From: Karstenula rhodostoma CBS 690.94
Lineage: Eukaryota > Ascomycota > Dothideomycetes > Pleosporales > Didymosphaeriaceae
Direction of reading: 5' to 3'
Assembly (NCBI GenBank): GCA_010093485.1
Contig: MU001495.1
Span: forward strand, 2,003,470 to 2,067,469
DNA: 64,000 nt
Shown: positions 39,002-50,275 of the stretch, one piece after another
Numbering within the stretch: the first letter of the stretch is position 1
Layout: each line of letters opens with the position of its first letter
Program-made: the position numbers and the translations under genes
The notes under the pieces: model-generated
Databases searched by the model: none
The model's input: only the letters and a program-made list of their open reading frames with translations
What the model was told of the DNA's origin: nothing

Positions 39002-39307
39002 ATGTTGTATCTGCTGTTTTCTAGTGCCACGTACATGCTCTGCGTATGTATGGCTTTTTTATCAATGTGTTTCGCCAACAATACCAGCGCTAGTGTGCAG
39101 ATCTGTACGTGTAGAATACTTGTTGATGTGACTATACCGCTGCGTTACTTCCAATATTCGGAAACCACCTTAAGCCAAAGAAATCTTGACTATTTCACGA
39201 GTATCAACGACAGTACCCTACCCTACGCCCTAGTCACAGATCGCAGTCTCAAAAGCCACCTCCGCACAAGCTCTGATCCAGATTATAATTCCCAGTCTTG
39301 CAACTAG
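39002..39307 (+). CDS. Possible small secreted protein, 101 aa
   Basis: It opens with ATG and a strong hydrophobic leader (LLFSSATYMLCVCMAFLSMCFA, residues 4-25, followed by NNTSAS), which would be cut as a signal peptide. The rest, about 75 residues, has three Cys and no recognised domain. Codon use is unbiased and the gene is divergent from 38,396-38,839, so it may be a chance frame in a promoter. Confidence 0.3.
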   Translation: MLYLLFSSATYMLCVCMAFLSMCFANNTSASVQICTCRILVDVTIPLRYFQYSETTLSQRNLDYFTSINDSTLPYALVTDRSLKSHLRTSSDPDYNSQSCN

Positions 39308-39435
39308 ACCAAGCCAGCCACACAACCGCCACGACGGCCCCAGAAATCAGCAAACAAACCACATATCATCCGTCAAGCTGGAAAATAAATTACCGAACCA
39401 AAACATACCCCACATAACGCGTTCATCGTAATTAA

Positions 39436-39561
39436 ATGGCAGCCAACGACTCTTCTCAACATCCTCCAAAACTAAGCTTCATCCTTGAAAGCCAGGATGA
39501 GCCTGTTGCAGAGCTCGATAAGCCGCAAGCTCAGGTCAAGTCTAGTCCACGTTGGAGGTAG
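39436..39561 (+). CDS. Short ORF, 41 aa, possibly a first exon
   Basis: ATGGCAGCC with a decent context (AAATGGC). The product is hydrophilic (AANDSSQHPPKLSF...). A GTAGAC donor near 39,557 and an acceptor near 39,626 would extend it by only a few codons. It lies downstream of the acidic protein gene and upstream of nothing convincing. Confidence 0.2.
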   Translation: MAANDSSQHPPKLSFILESQDEPVAELDKPQAQVKSSPRWR

Positions 39562-39772
39562 ACACGTAGTGCTCCCACGAATGCCCGATCTATGATGAAG
39601 GCCGACGTGCCTAGTTCTACTCACAGGAACATCACTATCTGGATATAGAAATATGAGGTAGAGTGAAACCTTCTATTGTAGTCAATAGCATCTAGTCTAC
39701 AACAAAAGCCTGCCGCATAAAAGCCTCTTGTTGGTCTAGAGATTCCCGGTAGATATCCACTTACGGAACATT

Positions 39773-40819
39773 TCATCGCCTCACCGCTCCTCTCAAAGCA
39801 TCTTCTTCTTCTCCCAGCTCCGTTTCCCCTCCTGCATTCCGTTCATCCCCCAGAGTTTCACCATTCTCAAAATCCCGTTCATCACCAGTACTCTCCTCGC
39901 CATCTGCGATTCCACCATCTTCCTCATCACCCTCGTAAGCCGTATCGATCCCACCATCTTCCTCGTCACTCTCGTAAGCCACATCCTCTTCACCCACATC
40001 CTCCTTAAGTTCCACCTCCGCCACCTCCAAAGCCCTCCGCACCATCTCCCCACTCTTCTCCACCCACCTCCACGCCCCTTCAAACCCCTTCTCATACTCA
40101 TCCAAAACCCGCACAGCCTCCACATGCGCCTGCCCATCCTCGAAGAACTTTTTCGCAAACTCCTCAAACAGCTCCTTAACCGTCCGATGAACAAGCTGCA
40201 CGGTCCGACTTCTCCAAACCTCATCCAACGCCCCAGCCACGTCCAACAACTGCCCATCCTCAAGTTCCCCCGACACATACGCCTCGCCCATGGACTCGCA
40301 CAATGCCACGTGCGTCGCGAGCGCCTCCCTCAGCCCCTCATACGCGCGCATCGTATCCTCGAAGAACGCCAGCATCGCGACTCCGTCCGGGACTTTCTCC
40401 AGCGCCGACGCATCCCCGTGCGCGCTGTACGCTAGATGCAGCCGCGCCGTCGCCGCCTCCACGAACACCAGTCCCGCGATGCGGTGCGCATGGTCGATAC
40501 TCGTTTTCAGCTGCGCCGTCACATACCCCAGCGCCTCCCCCTTATCACCCGTCGCGGGTTCGTGCTCCAGGATCCTCTCCTGCTCGGCGGCCGCGCAGAG
40601 GCAGTCGACGAAGACCGGTATTACAGCGGCGTAGACGTCGAGCGTCTGGCGGATGTAGGGGATGCTGTCGGATTCCGGGATGTCGTCTCTGAGGCTATTG
40701 AGCAGGTCAACGTGTGCGGTGAGTGTGAGGTTTGTGGAGAAGGCGAGGGGGTAGTGTGGGAGGACTAGACGGCCGGCTTTCTTTGCGCGGTCTTGTTTGC
40801 GCTTTTGTGAAGAGGGCAT
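39773..40819 (-). CDS. Hypothetical acidic-tail protein, 348 aa
   Basis: I chose the ATG at 40819 (MPSSQKRKQDRAKKAG), which has a basic, nuclear-type N-terminus; the frame opens 33 codons earlier at an ATG in AT-rich leader sequence. Residues 20-270 are predicted mostly helical. The C-terminal 80 residues are very acidic and include a repeated ESDEEDGGI/EGDEEDGGI unit. No known domain was recognised. The basic head and acidic tail suit a nuclear or nucleolar protein, but this is a guess. Single exon. Confidence 0.65.
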   Translation of the reverse strand: MPSSQKRKQDRAKKAGRLVLPHYPLAFSTNLTLTAHVDLLNSLRDDIPESDSIPYIRQTLDVYAAVIPVFVDCLCAAAEQERILEHEPATGDKGEALGYVTAQLKTSIDHAHRIAGLVFVEAATARLHLAYSAHGDASALEKVPDGVAMLAFFEDTMRAYEGLREALATHVALCESMGEAYVSGELEDGQLLDVAGALDEVWRSRTVQLVHRTVKELFEEFAKKFFEDGQAHVEAVRVLDEYEKGFEGAWRWVEKSGEMVRRALEVAEVELKEDVGEEDVAYESDEEDGGIDTAYEGDEEDGGIADGEESTGDERDFENGETLGDERNAGGETELGEEEDALRGAVRR

Positions 40820-40892
40820 GGTGGGCTGGGGGAGACGCGATGAACTATTATGACACTCCCTAAGGGTATTAGTGAAGAAAACGACCTCAGAG

Positions 40893-41095
40893 TACCTTAT
40901 ATAGCATATCCTTTCCAAAACCCCGCATCCAATTTGTCACGTCAACCCACTCATCATCCCAAACATGCAGCCTCGCAAACTCTCCCACATCAAAGAAGCC
41001 TCGATATATAACACAGCCTTCCTAAAAACCCACGTACAATTTGTCGCGTCAACCCGTATGCAAACCCATTATCCCAAACCTCCACCGTTACAAAC
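40893..41095. repeat. Imperfect ~105-bp tandem duplication upstream of the acidic-tail gene
   Basis: Two diverged units share AATTTGTCACGTCAACCC / AATTTGTCGCGTCAACCC (about 40,931 and 41,037), the CCTTCC(T)AAAA block before it and the ATCCCAAAC block after it. They lie in the 5' region of the gene at 39,773-40,819. Confidence 0.5.
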
Positions 41096-41763
41096 ACTAC
41101 CTCATTACCTTCATCAAACCCTCACACACCAAAAAACCCTCAAACACACCCACCTTAAACACCCCCTCCCTCTATCCCTTCCCTAAACAAAACCCCCCAT
41201 CCACCTCGCCCACAACCCTCGCCCACCCCCACCCCCACCGCCGTCCGCCGTCCGCAGCCCGCAGCCCGCAGCAAAAGAAAACAGCAAAAAGCCATTTCAC
41301 CCTCAGGCCCCGGCTCAAACTGAGTTTTGATTCGGCTTCGAACCGGTGCACTGTCAACGTTTCAACTCGATGCCTAAATTTAGGCACTAAGCAAAACTCT
41401 ATGTGTCGGTCGAAGGATGAAAGGAAGATGATTTAACGGGTATATATAGTGGTCTGAAGCGATGGGGTGGTGTGGATAATATGTATATGTATGTGGGAGG
41501 GGTGGGGTCGGGTGAGAGGTGAGAGGTGTAAACAGAGGCAGCTCTGCATGGGGAAGTCGCGAGGTGAGAGGTGTAAATAGAGGCAGCTGCATGGGGAAGA
41601 CGCGAGGTTGAAACGGGAGAAGGTGAGAATAGATGCGACGATATGCTGAGTTAAACCAGACGGAAACGCCTGCTGATACATTGCTATAAACGCCTTCATT
41701 GTCGTTCGTTATGTGTACATTTACCAGTCAACGACGCATGCTGAACCGTACACCTCCCCTAAC
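41096..41763. other. Intergenic, low complexity and short tandem repeats
   Basis: It begins with a C/A-rich stretch (41,090-41,300). A tandem pair follows at 41518-41562 and 41563-41605 (GGTGAGAGGTGTAAA...GAAGNCGCGA). No gene is seen. It lies between the 3' end of the aminotransferase gene and the start of the acidic-tail gene. Confidence 0.6.
41518..41605. repeat. Tandem duplication, ~44 bp unit x2
   Basis: Units 41518-41562 and 41563-41605 differ by a two-base indel and a few substitutions. Confidence 0.8.
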
Positions 41764-43688
41764 CTAACACATGCCGTTCAGCAGCGCCAGCCCTGCATCC
41801 ACCTGGCCAGTCTCAGTTTCTTCCTCTTCCAACAGCTTGTTGATCTTCTCCACGCTCTTGATCCTCCAGAAGGCCTGCGCACCTTCGCTGAACCGCTTCG
41901 TGATGCTCTTGACCTCGTCCACGGGACACGCCGCGAAGCACAGTCGCGCGCAGTTGAACGCGTCGCCGTCTCTGATGTCTGCGGTGGGCGCGAACATGGT
42001 TCCGGGCGCCACGAGAACACGGTAGGGCTTGGTGGTCCAGAACACCCAGAGCGCCTGCGAGAGGCGCTGAGCGGGTACCTGCTTGGCGAGCGGGTGAGAC
42101 GAGAAGTCGAAGCGGATCCAGACGAACATGCCGCCGAGCGGACGAACAAAGTCGTAGATCTTGGTCTTCTCCACGACAGCCCACTCGTCCTCGTCATCGG
42201 CGACGTCAGTCAAGGACTTGCGGCGTCCAGCCTTGACGGCGTGCTTGTTGTCATTGAGAACATTGCACATGTCGTTCATCCTGCGCTCGTAGTTGCCGCG
42301 AAGACCCTCGAGCCAGCGCACCCAACCGTCGACCTTCCAGCCGCTGCCATCTTTGGCTCCGCCCCGACCAGGGTCAGTGGAGCTTTGAGGGCCCATGAGA
42401 AGCTCTGCGATCATCGACTGCACAAAGCCGGATGGCTGCTGTGTGCTGCTTTCGGTAATGCGAAGAAGGCGCTCGATGAGGGCCGGTTGCGCAGTGATCC
42501 ATCCGAGACGGCATCCTGGAGCGACGGTCTTGGAGAAGGTGTCTAGGCGAATGACGCGGCCCTGGTAGTCGAGCGACAGGTAGGAAGGAATTAGTGAGTC
42601 AAGAAACTCGAAACCAGACGACTTCTTGGGCTTGGGCGTCGCAGCGGCTGCAGGCGAAGATGAAGGGAACTGGAGATACCAGTATGGATCATCCTCAACG
42701 ATCAGTATATCATACTGGACGCAGAGGGCATAGATCTCGGTTCGTCTCGCCACGCTGAGGGTGCCACTTGTGGGGTTCTGGCCGATGGTGACGGTGTACA
42801 GGAGGTGCGGTCGGCGTCCCCTGGAGAAGTCCCAGTTCTCCAGCACGTCCTCAAGGCCTCCGGGTCCCTTTGCAACCATGCCCTCATCGTCAATGGCCAC
42901 AGGGGCAATGTTGAAGCCCTTCGGTATTACCGTCTGGATCGCATTCATGTAGCAATATCCCTCGGCCAACAGCCCCGGTCGCTCTTCAACAGGGTCATGA
43001 CCCTCTGCCCATTCGTTGGAGAAGGCCTGGATGGTCTTGGAGAAGCCATCTGTGGAGCCGCAGGTTAGAATGATGTCTGGTCCACCCTTGTATGGCACGA
43101 ACGGATGCATGTTCTCTCGTGTGAATTGGCGGATAAACGTATAGAGCGAAGGGTAGCCTTGGGCTGTGCCATATTGCAGTGCCGACTTCAGATCGATGAT
43201 GCGGGTTGGGTCCTGGACGCCGGAACTGTGGGGAACGACAAGGCGCGCTGAGGGTGGATCATCTTTGTCTTTGCGCGTGGCGATGGACGTCGAGGCTAGG
43301 CCCGCAGTCGGAGGATCATTGGAAGGAGGATCGATGGGCTTGTTGGGTGTGGGCGTCCAGCGGTTGGGGTGGGCGACCTGCTACCGGTCAATGAGGCTTC
43401 TGGAGGTGCGATTTGTGCGACTCGCCTTGGCCTCGAGGGTATCATAAGGAAAGTACTTGTCGTTGGGCAGGCCTAGGGAGTGTAAGCTCGGAGGAACGTT
43501 TGACACTTGTCGGAGCCAAAACGTAGGTGCGTGAGCATACCTCCAGCGAGTTGCGAGATTCCGGGGATGGCGAAGTACTTGTAGAAGCGCTTGATCTGTG
43601 AAGCTACTCGGGCCTTGGTGCTGCGCGACAGATGGTGGGACAGGTCGACGGGCTCGGGAAAGCTTGCGGGGTCTGATGTGTATGACAT
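41764..43688 (-). CDS. Aromatic amino acid aminotransferase (ARO8-type, PLP)
   Basis: Three exons: 43541-43688, 43426-43472 and 41764-43377, giving 602 residues. Intron 1 (68 bp) is GTATGC...CCTAG. Intron 2 (48 bp) has an unusual GCGAGT donor and GTAGCAG acceptor (GC-AG), and removing it keeps LEAK/VAHPNRW in frame. The protein is a fold-type I class I/II aminotransferase: the PLP lysine lies in DTFSKTVAPG (about residue 348), the cofactor-binding VEDDPYWYLQF precedes it, and GCRLGW follows. The family (yeast ARO8/ARO9, human KAT II) transaminates Phe, Tyr, Trp and some 2-aminoadipate with 2-oxoglutarate. A Ser/Thr/Pro-rich insert around residues 70-105 is usual in fungal forms. It is divergent from the LCCL gene, 724 bp apart. 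Confidence 0.9.
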
Positions 43689-44412
43689 GACTGATTGTCC
43701 AAACAGCAGTAGATGCAAAATACCAAGCTTGTTCAATATATACTGTATAAGACGGATATTTACGACATGTGGAGCTGCAGCCGAGCCCAGATGCGAAGAG
43801 ATGGAAGCAACGCAAGTGCAAGTGGTCTTCGTCCGGGGTGATGGTACTGGAGCTGCAGCGTGCTGGCGATAACGATAAGGCAACGGCTGCTTAATAATCG
43901 AAGGGCGTGCTCCTCGCCTTCTATGACGAGTGACGGCTGCGTCGCTTGACACATAGCGGCAGCGTATGCATTCGCTCACCTCTGCATGCATGTCGTCTTC
44001 AAGTCCACCAAGTACTTGTAGCCGGTACACACAACATCCAACCCACACGCACCTCTACGGCATCGCGAGACTGCGCTGCTGCTCTGCGCGCCTTCGTCCG
44101 TCGGTTCGCGAATGGCAGGGCTGACGGTCTTAGCGTGACGGCATCAGATGCATGGAACGGAGCCGCTGTGTGCCGGCGTCATGCAGGGCGCGTGAGCTTG
44201 TTCGTTGCGCCACCGACAGCTCCTACAACGCCCATACACACCTAATCGTTGGATAGAATCTCTTTTGCCGTATATCCTCTTCTGTTTGTTTCTTGTTCAG
44301 CATCGTCTGCACCGCATTTCTTAACATACATTGCCAGCTCTGAGCGTGTCGAGTGCCCGCCGCCAACCTGTCTCGGCCGGACTCGCATCACGAACTCGAC
44401 GCCATCTACGAG
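43689..44412. promoter_or_regulatory. Divergent intergenic region, ARO8-like / LCCL genes
   Basis: The two genes point away from each other and share these 724 bp. No TATA box stands out. Short frames on both strands look non-coding. If the LCCL gene uses an upstream start or exon, part of this region would be coding. Confidence 0.5.
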
Positions 44413-46314
44413 ATGCCGCCCGGGACCGAGCCCGACGACGAGGGCGCACCTCCCCCAATCTATCGCGATGACGAGAACGAGCTACCCTTCTCCGACGATT
44501 CCACTGCCGCCGAGGCGACCCTCGTAGACGCCTCCGAAGCTTCCGACGAAGAGCATCTCGCACAAAACCCCTCCTACATGAGCAAATACATCCCGCCGCG
44601 GTTACAACGCGCATGGACAGCTACCAAGGTCTGGGTCAAGGGCCCGCAACCTCCGCGACCGTGGCTCATCCGACCGCTCTTTCCTACTGTACAGCGCGCG
44701 CCCATAGCCTTGCTGGATCGCTACTTGCCGAAACCCAAGCACAAAGTCGTACTATTAGTAGTCTTCTATCTTGCATGGTTTCTGAGCTTTTCGCTAGTCT
44801 TACGTCGATCTACATTCGCTGCAGACATCCCAGGCTACGGTTCGCCCGTCAACATCCGGTGCACTGACAGGTTGTGGAGTGATGCAAATGGCTGTGGCCT
44901 TAACGGGGACCAGTGCCGTCCATTCGCCAACCAGACCATGGCTTTCAGATGCCCAGCCAACTGCAAAAGAATACAGGTGCTGAACCCCCACGCGGTGGGT
45001 GCTAAACAGATCAACTACAGGCCGCTGGTAATTGGCGGTCCGACCGATGAGGAAGAGACACTGGATAACACCTACTACCGCAGCGACTCTTTCATATGCG
45101 GAGCAGCTATCCACGCCGGCTTCATCAGCGACAGGTCTGGCGGATGCGGCGTGCTTTCTTTCGTTGGCGAGAAGAGTTACTACCCCAGCGTCAACCGCAA
45201 GCACATTAAGAGTATCGGCTTCAACTCGTATTTCCCGAGGTCTTTCAGCTTTCTGGAGGGCACTCACTCCAAGTGCCAAGACCTGCGATGGCCGCTCCTA
45301 GGCGTGTCACTGACCTTCACCATCCTCTTGTCTTTGTTTACGAGCTCGCCCGCCGTATTCTTCCCGTCCATATTCCTAGGTGTATTCTTTCACGTCGCGC
45401 TTGCATCTGATCCTCCCAATCTCACCGACTACTACTCCATTGTCAGCATCGCTCTCGGTCGGCTCCTACCTGCTAGCTTCTGCATGTTTGCCGTGTACAA
45501 GTTCTTCGTGAGGAGGACGCTGCTGGGACTAGATGCCCAGATCGAGAAAACCATCCTGTGGCTAGGAGGCTGCTGGGTGGGAGCTCTCAATAACTACACC
45601 TTTGACAAGATTCCGATCGAGCGATTGACTCCTCACGACATCAAAAACCAGCCTGGAGCTGTCCCTGCACTCGTAGTTGTCGTACTGACCCTCGTTTGCA
45701 TCGCGATCGGACAGGCATGGTGTCTTCGTGTCGAAGGACGTCTACCCCGATATCTCGCCCTCTATGGCATCTACGTCGGTGTTATACTGATCCTAGTCGC
45801 GATTCCTCGTATGAATGTCCGCATTCATCATTACATCCTCGGCCTCCTCCTGGTGGGCGGAACGTCGATGCAGACAAGGCCCAGTCTCCTCTTCCAAGGT
45901 ATCCTCGTCGGTCTCTTCATCAACGGCATCGCACGCTGGGGCTTCGACAGTATCCTGCAAACACCGGCTGAACTGCGTGGCGACGGGCAGTTGGGCACAA
46001 CGCTCCCCACCATCATTGCACCCATCATCTACAGCAACGTCGGTACGGGCGTCAAGCCGAACATCACTTTCGAGTGGGCGCTCCCGCACCCAAAGCACTA
46101 CGACGGCATCAGTATACTGGTCAACGACGTAGAGCGCTTCCGTGGGTACGAAGATGCGAGCGAAAGGTCCTTCACGTGGGTCCGGCACATGGATGATGTA
46201 CCAGAGTACTTCCGTTTTGCTCTCCTGGACGGCAGTGCGCGCGGCGACTACACCAAGGCCGGAACGTGGCGCAGCGACGGAAGCTGGAAGCAGATGGCGT
46301 CTGGGCCCTCGTAG
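44413..46314 (+). CDS. LCCL-domain multispanning membrane protein
   Basis: 633 residues from the ATG at 44413 (MPPGTEPDDEG). The frame is open upstream to a TGA at 44341 but without ATG, so an upstream exon is possible. Layout: acidic cytosolic N-terminus; first membrane segment near residues 112-130; LCCL domain about 145-280 with paired Cys and motifs such as CGAAIHAGF and SGGCGVL; then about seven membrane segments between 295 and 515; and a C-terminal soluble tail with WVRHMDDVPEYFRFAL and GSWKQM. This architecture is a conserved fungal family of unknown biochemical role; the LCCL fold is extracellular or lumenal. Single exon. Confidence 0.85.
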   Translation: MPPGTEPDDEGAPPPIYRDDENELPFSDDSTAAEATLVDASEASDEEHLAQNPSYMSKYIPPRLQRAWTATKVWVKGPQPPRPWLIRPLFPTVQRAPIALLDRYLPKPKHKVVLLVVFYLAWFLSFSLVLRRSTFAADIPGYGSPVNIRCTDRLWSDANGCGLNGDQCRPFANQTMAFRCPANCKRIQVLNPHAVGAKQINYRPLVIGGPTDEEETLDNTYYRSDSFICGAAIHAGFISDRSGGCGVLSFVGEKSYYPSVNRKHIKSIGFNSYFPRSFSFLEGTHSKCQDLRWPLLGVSLTFTILLSLFTSSPAVFFPSIFLGVFFHVALASDPPNLTDYYSIVSIALGRLLPASFCMFAVYKFFVRRTLLGLDAQIEKTILWLGGCWVGALNNYTFDKIPIERLTPHDIKNQPGAVPALVVVVLTLVCIAIGQAWCLRVEGRLPRYLALYGIYVGVILILVAIPRMNVRIHHYILGLLLVGGTSMQTRPSLLFQGILVGLFINGIARWGFDSILQTPAELRGDGQLGTTLPTIIAPIIYSNVGTGVKPNITFEWALPHPKHYDGISILVNDVERFRGYEDASERSFTWVRHMDDVPEYFRFALLDGSARGDYTKAGTWRSDGSWKQMASGPS

Positions 46315-48399
46315 AGACCTTGTAGAAACGCGCAGTACATGTTTGCCTAACCGGCGTTCGGAATTGCACCGAGAGGTAGTCGTGGTGGGTAAATGGGATT
46401 GCAAGACCACATTGCGATTTGGGAAGGGGCATGCATCTGGCTAGCGGTGCCTCTGGGTTTTGGACACTATCGGCGGCTTGGAACATTACCGCGGGCCTGG
46501 AGCTGGGAGGCGCCATTGCACCTTGAACCTGGGATACCCTCCTTCACTGCGCTCATCTGCCTAGACCCACAGATAGAAATTCACCTCGCACTGCCCTGCA
46601 CGCGGGACAGACGGCGGCAGAAGGGTTTCAGAAGTCGCCTTTCACGTGCACACGTGCGCTACGCAACAAGCTGTCTCCATGTTGATTGCTCTCTCTCTCT
46701 CTCTCGCGCAGCATGAAACGGTGTCCCTATGGCGACAATCACCGGCTGGGTGCCTGACCACTCTCGTCCATGCATAGACAGGATCCTATCACCTCCAACG
46801 TCGCAGCGAAAAGTGACTGTGCGAACAGCGACATAGCCAGCTACTACCTTCACAATCCTACGCCGGTCCGGGACCGCGCCGCAAAAGCTGGCCCGGTAGG
46901 TACCGGTGGGTGTGCACGGCGTGATGGCGGTAATAACGCTTGGGGGGTGGATGACATTGGCGCCGCCCGTAGCGCGAGGCCGGGGATTTGCGGGTGTGGG
47001 TGTTCCAGACGCAACTGTGCCGCCGGACAGCAAAGGGCATCGTTGTGGAGTGCGAGTGGGAGTGGGAGTGGGAGTGGAAGGCTGAGCGGCAAGCAAGCAA
47101 GCGAGGCGAGGCGGCAGTGTACTTTGCAGCTGTTCTGGCATGCTTTTGGGGGCAGCTTGCTTGGAGGGGGTGGGGCTGAGCAGGTACCGGCACTGCGCCC
47201 AGGCGAAAGAGGGACACGCTACGGACTTGGTAATCTCGCGCCGTGCTCCTTCGCTGGCTCATCACCGCACCGCAAGCAAGCCAGCTCCGGGAGACGCGTT
47301 TTCGCGCGGAATCCATCCGTGGAGCTTTCGTTCCTTTCATGTTTCGGTCAAACTTTCGCTCGTCAGGTACCGGATGGCTGCGATTGGTCGGCAGGAGACG
47401 AGCTGGACGCTGCACCATGGCAACGCATGCATGTCGGTGGGCAGCGTGGGAAATTGCGTCGTCTCTTCTCTTCTCAGGATGCCCTTTGGACCTCCTGAGC
47501 ATCATGACGGAACCATGTGCGGTGCTTGGACTGGGCTGCGATCCGGATAACTGCCCGAGTCGGCGTCGCGGGCGTGGCTCACGCTGATCAGAGGGCCTGC
47601 TGGATTGCGATGGTCCCATGTTAGTTTGGTATCTTCGCCTGCGTATGGAGATTACCATGTACCAAGCCGCCTGGGAAACAGCCTGCAACACCCCTCAGGC
47701 GTGCGGTACAAGCCATGCGCGCCTGAGATGCAGATGGTGTTTGCCAGCGTGGCCAGAAACCTCGCGAAGCGGTGCAGCGCATGCATGGCGACGCTGCAAG
47801 GCTGCATGCGCGCATGGCTCTCCAGGCGATCCCTTACCTCACCCGGTTTCAGCAGCGGGAATCCCTGTGCTCGGCGCCCACATCCCAGCCCCCAGCCCAA
47901 CACCGTTTCAATTTCTTTAAACAGACCATTCCTTCATCTCCCCTGGCCCCCCCGGCGAACACCATCGGACTTGGTATCGTGATATCTTGCCCTTCGTCCT
48001 CCGTCCGCTCCCTTTTCTACCTGCGCTCCCTCGCCCTTGCGGTGCCTGTCATTCTTTTGCTGCTTGCTGCTCGCTGCCTACGCAAATCTTCCATTCGCTA
48101 CCCTGCGGTTCAGCTTGCTGCACGGCTATCCATTCTTTTCCACTGTACAAGTGTTGAACCAGTGCTTTTTGAGACGGAAGAGAATAGTCCTGGAGGCCGA
48201 ATTTCGATCCCATCCATACCAATCTCACACCCTACGCCAAATCGCATCCATCGCGCATCGCTTTCGACATACCACTCACTCGTACATCGACTATCGCATC
48301 GCTCATTCAAGTGTCGGACGACACGCAGCACTACACCGATTTCGATTGTCGCCTCGCACTTGAACACCTCTCTACGAAGAACAAAACCCCAATTCCACC
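46315..48399. other. Long gene-free stretch and leader of the DUF1996 gene
   Basis: 2.1 kb without a convincing gene. It holds a (CT)n run near 46,690, a GAGTGG-type hexamer run near 47,050-47,080, AAGC repeats near 47,092, and pyrimidine-rich tracts at 47,930-48,110 and toward the ATG. The latter look like the core promoter and 5' leader of the DUF1996 gene. Frames such as the 242-codon one at 46,770-47,498 have no domain and mixed composition. Confidence 0.6.
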
Positions 48400-50275
48400 A
48401 TGAAGTCCATCACTACGCTGTCGGCGGCTGCCGCCCTTCTCTCGGGAACTGCCGAGGCCTTCTGGCGCATGGAGTGCCACTCGCGCTCCGGTCTCGCGCG
48501 TATTGACCCTATCGTCACGCCGGGCAAGCTCTCCACCCACGCTCACGCCATCCACGGAGGAGGCAGTAAGTACATTCGTTTTATTTTTGTTTTCTAGCCA
48601 GACCCGCTGTCAAATTACGACGGGGAAGACTGCAGGAGACTGCGACGAACTCATTCAGGAGTTGACATTCCGGGACTGGGGTTGTTGTGGGATGAGGCGT
48701 TTGGGGGTTTCACAATGGAGAACCACAGTGCTGATCTTTGCCACAGACTTCGGTATGAGCGCGACCTACGACGATCTCAGGGCTTCGGAATGCACATCTT
48801 GCCGAGCCACCGACGACAAGTCGGCCTACTGGTAAGCAAATAATTTGATAGACGCCAGCAGAAACGTTATTAACTTGGTGTAGGACACCAGCGTTGATGT
48901 TCCAGCATGAGAACGGCACCACCCAGGTCGTTCGACAGGTTGGCGGTATGCTTGCATACTACCTGCTCCTCGCGAACGAGGGAGAGAAGATCGAGACTTT
49001 CCCCAAGGATTTCCGCATGCTCGCCGGTGACATGAACCTGCGAAACTTCACCGGGCCAGTGCCGGACCCGGAGAAGTCGCTCTGGAGTGAATCCGACAAG
49101 AGCCAGCTCCTTCTCGGCCAGAAGGGCATTGGCATGAACTGCTTGAACTACGGCAAAGACCCTGAGCCGTCCATGTACCGCCATTTCTTGCCAGACAAGC
49201 AGTATCTCGACGACAACTGCATCGATGGTATCCGTGCGGAGCGTAAGTGATAGTCGTCACCTCCCGAGCGAGCAAGACTAACAAGATACCAGTCTTCTTC
49301 CCTTCGTGCTGGAACGGCGAGAACGACTCCGACAACCACAGGTCCCACGTCGCCTACCCGGATCTCGTCAACGGCGGTGTGTGCCCTGAGGGCTTCGACA
49401 AGCGCATTCCCTCGCTTTTCTACGAGACCATCTGGCAGACGTACGAGTTCAAGGGCCTCCCCGGTACTTTCATGTTCGCCAATGGTGATCCCACTGGCTA
49501 CGGTTACCACGGTGACTTCCAGAACGGCTGGTCGGACGAGATCCTCGGCAGCGCCATCCAGCAGTGCACCAACCCGTCTGGACAACTTTCCGACTGCCCC
49601 GTCTTCGAGCTGCAGACTGAGGAGGAGGGCTCCAAGTGCCAGTTCAAGATGCCCGAGGAGCTCGATGCCGACAACTGCGAGGGTCCCGCCCCTGGCCTCT
49701 GCGGCAACGTGCCCGTCCAGTTTGGTCCCGAGTACGCCACTGGTCTCCTGAAGCCCGGAGAGACGGGCTCTGCCACCGCGGCGCCTACCACCGTCGCCTC
49801 CTCGGACCTCCCCGCCGTGCCCACTCTCTCCTACACCACCGCGCAGAGCGCCGTCACCGACGAATTCGGCGGCGGCATCTCCGTCGCCCAGGACGGCCAG
49901 GAATCCCTCGGCGCCGACAGCCCCGAGCCCGCACCCGCCACTCCCACCCCCGAGGCCCCAGTCCCCGCCTCTTCAGCTGCTCAGGCTCCCGCCCCCGAGA
50001 CCTCCGTCTCTGCCGAAGCCCCCGCGCCCACCTCGCCGCCCGCCGACGCCCCCGCCCCCGCCCCGCCCGCAGGTAACATCGTCTCGACGTCCATCTACAC
50101 CAGCGCCGGCACCGTCTACGAGGTCGCCATCCAGCAGGTCGAAGTCACCGTCACGGTGAGCGGCCCTGCCCCCGCCGAGAACACCCTCGCCGTCGAGCAG
50201 CCCTCGCCCGCCATCCTGCCCCGCGCCCAGCTGCACCGCAGGCACTCGCACCACATGCACAGGCGCCACTTGTAG
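48400..50275 (+). CDS. Secreted DUF1996-domain protein
   Basis: Four exons: 48400-48565, 48747-48831, 48884-49242 and 49293-50275. The introns (181, 52, 50 bp) have GTAAGT/GTAAGC donors and ACAG, GTAG, CCAG acceptors; joined, 530 codons. The start has CACCATGA context. Signal peptide MKSITTLSAAAALLSGTAEA, then FWRMECHSRSGLARIDPI, the usual start of mature DUF1996 proteins. The domain runs to about residue 290, with STHAHAIHGG across the first splice, FFPSCWNG and DN..HVAYP motifs. The last 200 residues are Ala/Pro/Ser-rich and probably O-glycosylated, ending in a His/Arg-rich tail. DUF1996 proteins are extracellular or wall-associated; their reaction is unknown. Confidence 0.92.

Noticed and set aside
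41713..42546. 277-codon plus-strand ORF
   Set aside because: It is antisense to the aminotransferase exon, which has clear conserved motifs; a shadow of high-GC codon use.
46770..47498. 242-codon plus-strand ORF (and a 277-codon minus ORF over the same region)
   Set aside because: No domains, the two frames mirror each other, composition is repetitive, and neither has a supporting neighbour.
47772..48506. 244-codon plus-strand ORF overlapping the DUF1996 start
   Set aside because: Pyrimidine-rich leader sequence; it overlaps the well-supported signal peptide exon in another frame.
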